In this document: in pieces, positions 40,983 to 49,266 of the stretch
Layout: each line of letters begins with the position of its first letter
How positions within the stretch are numbered: the first letter of the stretch is position 1
DNA from: Saccharothrix saharensis
Lineage (GTDB): Bacteria; Actinomycetota; Actinomycetes; Mycobacteriales; Pseudonocardiaceae
DNA: 64,000 nucleotides
NCBI RefSeq assembly: GCF_006716745.1
Contig: NZ_VFPP01000001.1
Span: 8,071,386-8,135,385, forward strand
Direction of reading: 5' to 3'
Translations under genes and position numbers: made by a program
The notes under the pieces: generated by a model
Databases searched by the model: none
Seen by the model: the letters and a program-made list of their open reading frames with translations, nothing else
What the model was told of the DNA's origin: nothing

Positions 40983-43445
40983 TCAGCGGCGGCGGTCGTG
41001 CAGCAGGCCGGCGCGTTCGCGGCCTTGGCGCAGCTCGGCGCGCAGGAGCCGGCCGACCGGTTCGAGCAGCCGACGGGCGAGGTCGTCCAGGTCGGTGCGA
41101 TCCGGTTGGGGTGGCTTGGGCTTGCCGGTGTTCCCGCGCTGCTTGGACTTCGTCGAGTGGTTCGGGGCTCGTTGGGCGGTGGTGGGTCGGGTCGTGATCT
41201 GGGTCGGGGCCGGGGTCCGCTGCACGGGTGCCGGTGGCGCGACCACGACCGGCGGGTAGGCCGGGGCGATCGGCCGGTCGGACGTCGCGTCGGGCGGGTC
41301 CACCGGGGGCGTCGGGCGAGCCACAGCGCGCTGCACGTCGGTTCCGCTTTCCGATGACGTCCACCGGACCGGAACCGCTCGGGATGTGGTGGGAGTGGGG
41401 TCGGTGGTGGTGGGGGAGACCAGTGGCCGTTGAGGGATGAGAGGAGCGGTGGTGGTGCGTTGGACGGGCGGGCGCGACAGGGGGACGACCGGCAGATCCG
41501 GCTGCTCGGCGGACTGCGGTGCGGTGTGGGCGGGTGGGGTGAGCGGCTCGCGCGGCGGTGGTCCTGGCCTGGGCTTTCGCTGGACGGTGTCGGCTGCACC
41601 GTGAACGGGTCCGGTCGACCCGCGCTGCATCACGGCCGTGGCCGGCAACTGCGCGAGTGGTTCACCCAGGAGCGGTCCCGACCGTGGGACACGCGGGACG
41701 TTCCCTTGGCTGTTGGTGCTCTTCGGGACGTCGTGCGGAGGCTCGGGTGCTGTGGGCTGGAGTGCCGTGTCCGGCACGGCCCGGCGCCGCACCACCGGTG
41801 CGTTCAGCGGTCTCGCGACGGCGACCGGCCGCAACGGCGTCACCTCCCGCCGTGCCACGGTCAACGGCGCGCCGAGGGTCCGCACGGGCACCGGACCGGC
41901 CGCCTCCCTCCGCACCACCACCGGCACCGGGCCGGCCGCTGACGACTCCGCGACCGCCGCCCCCGGCGTATCCACCGACCGCTGCGCGACCACTGGCCCC
42001 GTCGGCTGCCGGCCGACCGCCGCCGGGGTGACCGCCGGCTGCTCCGCAACCGGCGGCCTCGACGTGTCCACCGACCGTTGGGCGACCACCGGTTGCCCCT
42101 CGACGGCCGGCACCGGGTCGGCCTCCGGCTGCTGCGTTCCCATCGACCTCCCGACCACCGGCAACGTCGGGTCGGCCGCCGACAACGTGGCGACCACCGG
42201 TGCCGGCTCCGGCTGCCGGGCGACCGGCGGCACCGAGGTGCCCACCGGCTGTTCGGTCACCGGCCGGATCGGCACGGCGGTCGACCGTTGAACGACCGCC
42301 GGCACCGCTGCCGCCTGGTGACCGCCCGCCGGCACTGCCGTACCCGCTGCCTGCCGACGGACCACTGGTGCCGCCGCTACCGCCGCTCGCTGAACGACCG
42401 CCGGTTCCGCCGAGGGCATTGCCTGGTGTCCGGCCTCCGGTACCGCTGTCGCCGCTGCCTGCTGACCGACCACCGGAACCGCTGTGGCCGCTGCCTGCTG
42501 ACCGGCCTCCGGAACCGCTGTGGCCGCTGCCCGCTGACCGGCCTCCGGTACTGCCGTGGCCGCTGATTGCCGACCGACCACCGGTATCGCTGTGGCCGCT
42601 GCCCGCTGAACGACCGCCGGTACCTCTGTAGCCGCTTCCTGACGACCGGTGTCCGGTACCGCTGTGGCTGCTGCCTGGTGACCGGCCTCCGGTATGGCCG
42701 CTGCCTGGTGACCGCCCGTCGGTTCCGGCGTGGCCGCCAACTGCCGACCGAGCACCGGCACGGTCGTGGCCGCTGTCCGCTGATCGGCCTCCGGCACCGC
42801 TGTGGTTGCCGACCGCTGAACGACCGCCGGTACGGGCGTGGTCGCTGCCCGGGGATCGGCCTCCGGCACCGCTGTGGCTGCCGACCGTGGCCCCACCACC
42901 GGTACCGCCGTGGCCGCTGCCCGCTGAACGACCGCCGGTCCCGCTGCCTGCCCATCGACCGCCGACACCGGCGTGGCCACCGCCTGCGGCGAAACCGGCG
43001 GCGTGACCGCAGCGGCTGACCGCTGCACGACCGGCTCCGACGCGGCAGCCGACCGCCGGGCGACCACCGGCCCGGCGGCGACCGTCCCGCCACCACCCGA
43101 CCCGGCCGCCGACCCAGCCCCGTCCAACCCGGGCCGCAGAGCGACCGTGAGCTGATCGTCCCCCGAGTGCGCACCGGCCTCCCCGGTGTGCCGGACCACC
43201 CCGTGCATCACCCCCGCCGGAGCACCGGGCAGCACGGCGTGCCCCAACTGCCCGCCCAGCGTGTGGTCCTGCCACGACGCCAACCCGTCCCGGAACCGCA
43301 GCCCGTCACCCACCGCGATGCCCGCCCGCCCGATCACCCCGTCCATCGGCCGAACCGCGCGCCAGCCACCGGCCGGAGGACGCCGCACGGGCTCCGGCGT
43401 CCCGGCCACGGCCCTGCGGCGGAACCTGTCCCAGAAACCCACCAC
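40983..43445 (-). CDS. large low-complexity repeat protein in the eCIS tape-measure slot
   Basis: 820 aa with no recognised domain. The N-terminal ~110 residues are conserved-looking (GFWDRFRRRAVAG, MDGVIGRAGIAVGDGLRFRDGLASWQDH). Residues about 171-390 are a 12-residue repeat of the type AAATAVPEAGQQ, interspersed with AVVQR; the next ~370 residues are Pro/Val/Arg-rich and disordered. The last 40 (LDDLARRLLEPVGRLLRAELRQGRERAG) form an amphipathic helix. Composition is Ala/Val/Pro-rich, so not the long helix of a normal tape measure. GTG 2 nt after the small tail gene. Function unknown: length ruler, scaffold or tube cargo are the options. Confidence 0.8.
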   Translation of the reverse strand: MVGFWDRFRRRAVAGTPEPVRRPPAGGWRAVRPMDGVIGRAGIAVGDGLRFRDGLASWQDHTLGGQLGHAVLPGAPAGVMHGVVRHTGEAGAHSGDDQLTVALRPGLDGAGSAAGSGGGGTVAAGPVVARRSAAASEPVVQRSAAAVTPPVSPQAVATPVSAVDGQAAGPAVVQRAAATAVPVVGPRSAATAVPEADPRAATTPVPAVVQRSATTAVPEADQRTAATTVPVLGRQLAATPEPTGGHQAAAIPEAGHQAAATAVPDTGRQEAATEVPAVVQRAAATAIPVVGRQSAATAVPEAGQRAAATAVPEAGQQAAATAVPVVGQQAAATAVPEAGHQAMPSAEPAVVQRAAVAAAPVVRRQAAGTAVPAGGHQAAAVPAVVQRSTAVPIRPVTEQPVGTSVPPVARQPEPAPVVATLSAADPTLPVVGRSMGTQQPEADPVPAVEGQPVVAQRSVDTSRPPVAEQPAVTPAAVGRQPTGPVVAQRSVDTPGAAVAESSAAGPVPVVVRREAAGPVPVRTLGAPLTVARREVTPLRPVAVARPLNAPVVRRRAVPDTALQPTAPEPPHDVPKSTNSQGNVPRVPRSGPLLGEPLAQLPATAVMQRGSTGPVHGAADTVQRKPRPGPPPREPLTPPAHTAPQSAEQPDLPVVPLSRPPVQRTTTAPLIPQRPLVSPTTTDPTPTTSRAVPVRWTSSESGTDVQRAVARPTPPVDPPDATSDRPIAPAYPPVVVAPPAPVQRTPAPTQITTRPTTAQRAPNHSTKSKQRGNTGKPKPPQPDRTDLDDLARRLLEPVGRLLRAELRQGRERAGLLHDRRR
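42276..42935. repeat. 36-bp coding tandem repeat within the 820-aa eCIS protein
   Basis: About 18 head-to-tail units of 36 bp encoding 12-residue repeats (consensus xxGxQAAATAVP). Units differ by a few bases and the array is interrupted by segments encoding AVVQR. It is in frame throughout, so copy number can change protein length without a frameshift. Confidence 0.8.
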
Positions 43446-43446
43446 C

Positions 43447-43605
43447 TCACCCCCCTTCGTTCACCCTGGTGTTGATGCGCGCGATCTCACGGACCCAGCG
43501 CCTGCGCTCGTGGTGCTCCATGTCCACGATCGAGTCCCACGACCAGTGGAAGTGGTAGGCCACGTACGCGACCTCCTCGTGCAGGCGGTCGGCCGCGTAC
43601 GTCAC
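43447..43605 (-). CDS. small eCIS tail-assembly protein (DUF6760-like)
   Basis: 52 aa from the GTG that overlaps the upstream stop by 4 nt. VTYAADRLHEEVAYVAYHFHWSWDSIVDMEHHERRRWV, read in two parts, matches the short helical protein that follows the first tube and its partner in most eCIS loci. Probably an assembly chaperone or initiation component. The longer open frame is off-frame upstream. Confidence 0.88.
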   Translation of the reverse strand: MTYAADRLHEEVAYVAYHFHWSWDSIVDMEHHERRRWVREIARINTRVNEGG

Positions 43606-44063
43606 GATTCCCCCAGGCGACCACCGGCCAGGTCGACCTCGAACCCGCTGCCGCACGACGGGCACGTCACCCCGGCGCGGGTGTGCCCCTCGCTGTTGAT
43701 CCGCCGGTAGAAGTCCTGCAGGAACGCGATGTCCGTGGCGTACATGCGCTCCACCACACCCACGTTCACCTCGTCGACCGTGCCCAGCTCGGTGATCACC
43801 ACGCTGAGCAGCAGCACGCTGAGGTAGCCCGGGTTCTCCTTGACCCGCAGGTCGATCTGCGGCCGCAGCTCGTCCCGAGCCGTGGCCAGCCGCATCCGGC
43901 CGGCCCGGTGCACCACGCCCTCCGCGTCCACGTACCCGCGCGGCAGCTCGAAGTCGAACTCGGTGCGCAGCGCGGGTTCCCGCGCCACCACCGCCCGCTG
44001 CCCGCTCTCGACCGGTTCGGCCAGCTCGTCCAACGAGTCCAGCCCGATCACCCGCCGCCTCAT
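43602..44063 (-). CDS. eCIS tail assembly protein (gpE-like, C-terminal CxxC)
   Basis: 153 aa. Conserved eCIS family between tube 1 and the DUF6760 protein: FDFELPRGYVDAEGVVHRAGRMRLATARDE, ERMYATDIAFLQDFYRRIN, and a terminal CPSCGSGFEVDL zinc-knuckle-like end. Probably handles tube or tape-measure assembly; the frame extends upstream only as shadow. ATG overlaps the tube stop (ATGA). Confidence 0.85.
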   Translation of the reverse strand: MRRRVIGLDSLDELAEPVESGQRAVVAREPALRTEFDFELPRGYVDAEGVVHRAGRMRLATARDELRPQIDLRVKENPGYLSVLLLSVVITELGTVDEVNVGVVERMYATDIAFLQDFYRRINSEGHTRAGVTCPSCGSGFEVDLAGGRLGES

Positions 44064-44506
44064 CAGTCCTCCAGGGTGATGTCCTCGAAGGTGATGGTCA
44101 CCTTCTCGATCGCCGCGCTCGACTCGCCCGCCTTCAGCGACGGGCCCTCCCACTTGCTGACCCACCCGTTGACGAGGTTCAGCCGCCGCTCCGTCTCGCC
44201 CTTGCTGTTCATGATCTCGATCGTGATGTTCTGGCGCGCCGTCTCGACGTCACCTTTGTTCACCGTCTCCTTGAGCCACTTGGTGAACTCCTTGCTCTTG
44301 TCCATCCCCCTGGTCACGGTGATCTCGCCGCCCTTGCGCGCACCCGGCTGCTTGCGCAGCAACGGCTTGCCCTGCGGGGTCACCTGCGAGATCTCGACCA
44401 CGTCCTCCTCGATGGTCACCCCGCTGACCTCCTGCAACGACTCGACCATGTACGCGCCGAGCTGGAGGCCGAAGATGTGGGTGGAGAGAGCGTCGCCGTC
44501 TGCCAT
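44063..44506 (-). CDS. eCIS main inner tube protein
   Basis: 147 aa. Hcp/gp19 tail-tube family: FGLQLGAYMVESLQEVSGVTIEEDVVE, KGGEITVTRGMDKSKEFTKWLKE and NLVNGWVSKWEGPSLKAGESSAAIEKVTI are conserved blocks, the last split here for readability. Stacked hexamers form the tube that the sheath drives forward. Encoded 21 nt after the sheath stop, as usual for the abundant pair. Confidence 0.95.
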   Translation of the reverse strand: MADGDALSTHIFGLQLGAYMVESLQEVSGVTIEEDVVEISQVTPQGKPLLRKQPGARKGGEITVTRGMDKSKEFTKWLKETVNKGDVETARQNITIEIMNSKGETERRLNLVNGWVSKWEGPSLKAGESSAAIEKVTITFEDITLED

Positions 44507-44527
44507 GGCTGGTGCCGCCTTTCGGTG

Positions 44528-46054
44528 CTACTCGCTGACGAGGCTGGTGTTGTCGGAGAACTGGGAGAGCCGGAAGACCACGAACTCGGCGGGCTTCACC
44601 GGCGCCACGCCGATCTCGCACACCACCTGGCCGAGGTCCACCGACTCCGGCGGGTTGTTGTCCCGGTCGCACTTCACGTAGAACGCCTCGTCCGGCGTGC
44701 GGCCGAACAACGCGCCCTGACGCCACTGCTCGGTGAGGAACGCGGTGATGTTGCGCCGGATGCCCGCCCACAGCCGGTCGTCGTTCGGCTCGAACACGAC
44801 CCACTGCGTGCCCAGGAGGATCGACTCCTCCAGGAAGTTGAACAGCCGCCGCACGTTCAGGTAGCGCCACGCCGGGTCGGACGACAACGTGCGCGCACCC
44901 CAGATGCGGATGCCCCGGCCGGGGAACGTGCGCACGCAGTTGACGCCCACCGGGTTCAGCAGGTCCTGCTCGCTCTTGCTCAACGCGAGCTCCAGGTCCA
45001 CCGCACCGCGGATCACCTCGTTGGCGGGAGCCTTGTGCACGCCCCGCTCGGCGTCGCTGCGCGCCCAAACCCCGGCGACGTGACCGGACGGCGGCACGAG
45101 CGTGTTCCGGCCACCGACCGGGTCGAACACCTTGATCCACGGGAAGTACAGCGTGGCGTACCGCGAATCGTGGTTCGCTTCCTCCATGCGCCACTTGTGC
45201 ACCCGCTGCGCCGACATGCCGGGCGGCGCGTCCAGCACCGCGACCCGGTCGCCCATCTGCTCGCAGTGCGAGATGACGGCGGCCTGCACCGTCTGCACGC
45301 CCTCCAAGTCGATCAGACCGCGCTGGTAGGCGCTCATCAAGTCCGGCACCGCGACCATGGTGACCTCGTCCACGTTCTCCAGACCGCCGAACCCGGTCCG
45401 CGCCGCCGCGTCGCCGACGTACTCCTGCGCGTCCAGCGCGACGGCCTTGGGCGCCTTGGGCGCCTTCGGCGCGGGCACCGCCACCGACTGCTTGTCCGGC
45501 CGGGCCAACGCGCTGGTCGACCGCTCGGCGACCTCGATCAGCTTCGACCGCTCGGCCACCTGCGTCACCACGTAGTTCTTGAGGTTCTTGCGGGTGGACA
45601 CCTCGAACGTCTCCACCACCTTGTCGCCCTGGCGGACCAGCAGCTTGAAGCGGTCGTCCGGCGGGTTCTCGCCGTCGGCGTCGGCGACCTCCACGGAGAG
45701 GTCCGGACCGGCGGAAGGCAGCGCGGAGACCCGCAACCCGCCCAGCGTCACGGGCGTCGCGGCAGCGGGCTCGGCATCGGCGTCACCGGCCGGACCACCC
45801 ACCCGCACCACGTACGCCGCACCGCCGCCGTTGGCGAAGTAGCCGTAGACGGCGTGCGGCAGGTAGGCGTCCTCGACGAAGCCGCCGAACTCGCGCACGT
45901 ACTGGTTCCAGTTGGCGACCCGGGTCGGCTCGTGGAACGGACCGCGTTCGGCGAAGCCCACGAAGGCCGCCACCGCGGTGCCGACCCCCTCGATCGGGCG
46001 CGCACCGGTCTGGACCTCCTCCACGTACACGCCGGGCGAGAGGTACTGCGGCAT
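44528..46054 (-). CDS. eCIS contractile sheath protein
   Basis: 508 aa. The phage tail sheath family start MPQYLSPGVYVEEV is present, followed by GVGTAVAAFVGFAERGP, an insertion domain (about 100-250), and the C-terminal core (GIRIWGARTLSSDPAWRYLNVRRL, FLEESILLGTQWVVFEPND, CEIGVAPVKPAEFVVFRLSQ). The C-terminal strand that links neighbouring subunits is retained. ATG with AAGGAG. It is preceded by three RNA hairpins after the ATPase gene. Confidence 0.97.
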   Translation of the reverse strand: MPQYLSPGVYVEEVQTGARPIEGVGTAVAAFVGFAERGPFHEPTRVANWNQYVREFGGFVEDAYLPHAVYGYFANGGGAAYVVRVGGPAGDADAEPAAATPVTLGGLRVSALPSAGPDLSVEVADADGENPPDDRFKLLVRQGDKVVETFEVSTRKNLKNYVVTQVAERSKLIEVAERSTSALARPDKQSVAVPAPKAPKAPKAVALDAQEYVGDAAARTGFGGLENVDEVTMVAVPDLMSAYQRGLIDLEGVQTVQAAVISHCEQMGDRVAVLDAPPGMSAQRVHKWRMEEANHDSRYATLYFPWIKVFDPVGGRNTLVPPSGHVAGVWARSDAERGVHKAPANEVIRGAVDLELALSKSEQDLLNPVGVNCVRTFPGRGIRIWGARTLSSDPAWRYLNVRRLFNFLEESILLGTQWVVFEPNDDRLWAGIRRNITAFLTEQWRQGALFGRTPDEAFYVKCDRDNNPPESVDLGQVVCEIGVAPVKPAEFVVFRLSQFSDNTSLVSE

Positions 46055-46114
46055 GGTCGCTCCTTCTCTGCTCATCCGCTCCGGTCTCCCGGTCTGGCAC
46101 CACAAGCCTCGCGC

Positions 46115-46185
46115 CCGCGACCCGGTCGCGGCAGGACCGGCGGTCCCTGCCCCGGGCACTCCCGTTGCCCCAACAGGCAACCGGG
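46115..46185 (-). promoter_or_regulatory. three consecutive hairpins between ATPase and sheath genes
   Basis: In a 138-nt gap there are three inverted repeats: 46161-46185 (CCCGTTGCC and GGCAACCGGG around a 6-nt loop, one bulge), 46131-46150 (arms GCAGGACC and GGTCCCTGC with one bulge) and 46115-46131 (CCGCGACC and GGTCGCGG). Placed just after the ATPase stop and before the sheath ribosome site, they could attenuate or protect the message so that sheath and tube are made far more than ATPase. Confidence 0.6.
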
Positions 46186-46192
46186 TCCGGTG

Positions 46193-48292
46193 TCAGCCGG
46201 CCGCGTCGACCGCCAGCCACGGCCCGAACTCGCCGGCCAGCACGAGCCGGCCCAACTTGCGGTACTCCTGCTGCACGGCGGCGATCACGTCGACCATCCG
46301 CACCGGCCGCGCACCGGCCGCGGCGAGGTAGGCGGCGGTCACCGCGCACGCCCGGATCGACCCGCCCGCGAGCTCGAACCGCTCCGCGCAGAACGCCAGG
46401 TCCACGTCGTCCGCCCGCGGCACCCGGTCGCCCAGGCAGCGGTCCCACAACGCGAGCCGCTGCGCGGCGTCCGGCACCGGGAAGTCGGCGATCACGTCGA
46501 TCCGCCGGGTGAACGCCTCGTCCATGTTGGACCGCAGGTTCGTCGTCAGCACCGCGATGCCGTCGAAGGACTCCATGCGCTGCAACAAGTACGCCGACTC
46601 GGTGTTGGCGTGCCGGTCGTGCGCGTCGTTCACCTCCGACCGCTTGCCGAACACGGCGTCCGCCTCGTCGAACAACAGCACCCCGTGCACACCCGCGGCC
46701 TCGGTGAAGATCCGCTCCAGGTTCTTCTCCGTCTCGCCGATGTACTTGTCCACCACCGACGACAGGTCCACCACGTACAGGTCCATGCCGACCGCTCCGG
46801 CCACCACCTCGGCCGACATCGTCTTGCCCGTGCCGGACTCGCCGGCGAACAACGCCACCACCCCGCGTCCCCGCCCACCGCCGGGACGCATCCGCCACTG
46901 CCCGAGGACCCGGTCACGGTGCCGTGCGCGCATCACCAGCTCGTCCAACTGGCGCCGGGTCGGCTCGGGCAGCACCAGGTCGTCCCAGTCCACGGCCGGG
47001 GTGATGCGCCGGGCCAACTGCTCCAGTCCCGCACCGCTCTGCGCCCTGACCCCGGCTCGGACGTGCGCCAACCCGACCGGCCGATCCTCCACCACGGCCA
47101 ACCGCGCCGCCGCCGTCACCGCGCGGTCCACCTCGTCCGCGCCCAGCCGGTAGCCCGCCAGGTCCTCGACGAGCGCGGGATCGGCCGCCGTGCCGGTGAC
47201 GTCCGCGAGCGCCCGTGCCCAGCGCTCGGCCCTGCGGTCCGCGTCCAACGCCGGCACGGGCACCGACACCACCTGCCGCGACGTCCACCGCGGGTCCCAG
47301 TGCCGCCGGCTGTGCAGGACCAGCGGCACGTCACCCGACTGCGCGACGACGTCCCGGATGAGCGCGATCCGTTCGGGCAGCAGGGTGTCCAGCGGACCGA
47401 GCACCAGCCCCGCGCCCCGCAGCCGGGCTTCCCGGACCAGTGCGGCGACGGGCGGGTGGGCGCGGTCGGCCAGGGCCGCGACGTCCAGCACCACCGCGTC
47501 CCGGTTCGTCACGGCCAGGGCATCGACCGCGACGCGGGCCGCGTCACCGTCGGTGTCGCGGAGGTGGACGGTCGTGATGCCCCTGCCGAGCGCCTGGCCG
47601 ATCCGGTGGGCCAGCGGGTCGGTCGTGGGACGGGCGGAGACCAGCCGCGCGGTGTCGCCGATGGCCGGGTCGGGCTCGTCGTCACCGAGGAGGTGGGCCA
47701 CGACCCGGTCGGGCACGCGCAACGTCCGCGACAACGCGGGCCGCTCGTCGTCCCGGATCTCCAGCAGTCCCGCGGTGATCAGCGGCGCGGACCCCGCGAA
47801 CCGGAACCGTGCCGCCCCGGCCGCCGGCAGGCCGCACAGCTCCAACGCCAACCCGACCGTCGCCCGGCGGCGCGTGACGTCGTCGTTGAGGTAGGCGTAG
47901 AGCCGTTCGAACCGGGCGTCGACGTCCGGCGCCATGGCCACCAGGAGGAAGTCGACGTCGACCGGCAGCAACCCGAACCGGCGTTGCACCGCCACCAACC
48001 GGGGACCGGGTTCCGGCACCAACGCGGCCAGCTCATCGAGATCCGGCTCGCCTTGCGGCGCCACCGGCTCGGCACGCCCGTCAAGCACCCGCCGCACCGC
48101 ATCAGGAGTCAGGTAGAGCCCCCGATACGGATCATCGACCTCGGGCTCCTCCACCACCCTCCCCGCCACCGCCCGCCGGACCCGCCACTCCACCACCGCC
48201 AACCGCGCCCAGAGATACGCGAGGTCGGCTGCCCTTCCCGGTGTCGGCGTCGTCTCGGACTCCACCTTCGGCGTGGGAACCGTCGTAGTCAT
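46193..48292 (-). CDS. eCIS AAA+ ATPase
   Basis: 699 aa, Afp15/Pvc15-like. N-terminal ~430 residues are helical, with a degenerate first ATPase-like region (VVLDVAALAD). The AAA+ domain has Walker A GESGTGKT at 484-491, Walker B VLLFDEADA near 540, and sensor/arginine-finger regions (VLTTNLRSNMDEAFTRRIDV). In eCIS this ATPase is needed for assembly of the particle, perhaps for loading cargo or resetting the sheath. ATG at 48292; the extra upstream frame is shadow. Confidence 0.95.
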   Translation of the reverse strand: MTTTVPTPKVESETTPTPGRAADLAYLWARLAVVEWRVRRAVAGRVVEEPEVDDPYRGLYLTPDAVRRVLDGRAEPVAPQGEPDLDELAALVPEPGPRLVAVQRRFGLLPVDVDFLLVAMAPDVDARFERLYAYLNDDVTRRRATVGLALELCGLPAAGAARFRFAGSAPLITAGLLEIRDDERPALSRTLRVPDRVVAHLLGDDEPDPAIGDTARLVSARPTTDPLAHRIGQALGRGITTVHLRDTDGDAARVAVDALAVTNRDAVVLDVAALADRAHPPVAALVREARLRGAGLVLGPLDTLLPERIALIRDVVAQSGDVPLVLHSRRHWDPRWTSRQVVSVPVPALDADRRAERWARALADVTGTAADPALVEDLAGYRLGADEVDRAVTAAARLAVVEDRPVGLAHVRAGVRAQSGAGLEQLARRITPAVDWDDLVLPEPTRRQLDELVMRARHRDRVLGQWRMRPGGGRGRGVVALFAGESGTGKTMSAEVVAGAVGMDLYVVDLSSVVDKYIGETEKNLERIFTEAAGVHGVLLFDEADAVFGKRSEVNDAHDRHANTESAYLLQRMESFDGIAVLTTNLRSNMDEAFTRRIDVIADFPVPDAAQRLALWDRCLGDRVPRADDVDLAFCAERFELAGGSIRACAVTAAYLAAAGARPVRMVDVIAAVQQEYRKLGRLVLAGEFGPWLAVDAAG

Positions 48293-48437
48293 CGCACCAC
48301 CCTGTCGTCGTGGTCGAGGAGGGCTCGGGCGGCCGCTCGCCGTTGGCCGCGACAGCGGGACGAGTCGGCGGCTGGACGGACAGCGGGCCGGCACCCCGCC
48401 ACCCGCGGTGAGGTGGTCGGCCCCGGTGGTCGGGTGG

Positions 48438-49220
48438 TCAGCGGATCGGGGTGTTGCGGCGGCGGCGGTCGGGTGGGCGGGGGCGCGGGGGAGCGAAGCC
48501 GTGCTCGGGGGAGAGGCGGTCGCCGGGGCTGCGGTCGTCGGAGCCTTCGGGGCTGCTGCCTGGCCCGGTGTGCTCGGGACCCGTGTGCTCGGGCCCGGTG
48601 TGCTGTGGGTGGGTGTTGTGCGGGTTGTCGTCGTAGCGCAGGCGTCGGGGGGCGTTGTCGGGGTGGTCGACCAGGACGAGGCCGGCGTCGGCGGTAGGGG
48701 GTAGTGGGGTCAGGGGGCCGGCGACCGGGGCGGTCACGACGAGGTTGATGGCCGGTTTCAGCCGGCCGCCCAGGGCGGACCACACGTCGGTGGCGGCGCG
48801 GCCCTCGGAGACCGGGCCGCCCGACTCCACCAGTACCGTCAGGTCCAGGTCGGCCAGTGAGCCGGTCAGCCACTCCTCGGCCAGCCGGCTGTGGCAGGCC
48901 AGGCAGGCCAGTGCCTCGGACAGCAGGCGGTGTTCGTCCTGGGGGCGGTTGGTCCAGGCCGTGACCAGGTAGGACAGCCGGAACCAGCGGGGTGGTCGGC
49001 GGTGGGCCACCAGGTGGTCGCGGGCGAGGACTTCGAGGTTGCCCGTGCTGCGCCGGGTCTGGTCCTCGCGGATGTCGTAGAGGAACACGTTGACGGTGGG
49101 GGCGTTGCGGCGCGCGGTCCAGTCGGTGGTGGGTGCTTCGAACGCCAGCTCGCCGCCCCCGCCGGGGACGCCGCCGGCGTGGAGCAGGCGGCGGATGCCC
49201 TCGTCGACCTCGTGGATCAC
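48438..49220 (-). CDS. eCIS DUF4255 cap/terminator protein
   Basis: 260 aa. The N-terminal ~180 residues are DUF4255 (IHEVDEGIRRLLH, PTVNVFLYDIRED, FRLSYLVTAWT, LSEALACLACH), the family of Pvc16/Afp16 caps that end the sheath and tube. The C-terminal tail is Pro/Arg/His-rich and holds an EHTGP repeat. GTG start with GGAGG 5 nt upstream. First structural gene of the minus-strand block. Confidence 0.92.
   Translation of the reverse strand: MIHEVDEGIRRLLHAGGVPGGGGELAFEAPTTDWTARRNAPTVNVFLYDIREDQTRRSTGNLEVLARDHLVAHRRPPRWFRLSYLVTAWTNRPQDEHRLLSEALACLACHSRLAEEWLTGSLADLDLTVLVESGGPVSEGRAATDVWSALGGRLKPAINLVVTAPVAGPLTPLPPTADAGLVLVDHPDNAPRRLRYDDNPHNTHPQHTGPEHTGPEHTGPGSSPEGSDDRSPGDRLSPEHGFAPPRPRPPDRRRRNTPIR
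48562..48606. repeat. 3 x 15-bp repeat coding EHTGP units
   Basis: Three 15-bp units (48562-48576, 48577-48591, 48592-48606) on the coding strand for the DUF4255 tail, giving repeated EHTGP. Same period as the two repeats around SARP copy 2, but different sequence. Confidence 0.75.
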
Positions 49221-49266
49221 GGTGACCTCCGACGGCGGCAGTTGTGGGTGGGGTGCGGGCGGGCGG

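Noticed and set aside
42276-42935. Possible CRISPR array from regular repeats
   Set aside because: Repeats are contiguous 36-bp coding units with no unique spacers, and no cas gene is nearby.
41662-43275. 537-codon Gly-rich open frame in another frame of the 820-aa gene
   Set aside because: It is a second frame of the same 36-bp repeat; the frame used has proper coupling to the upstream gene and conserved ends.
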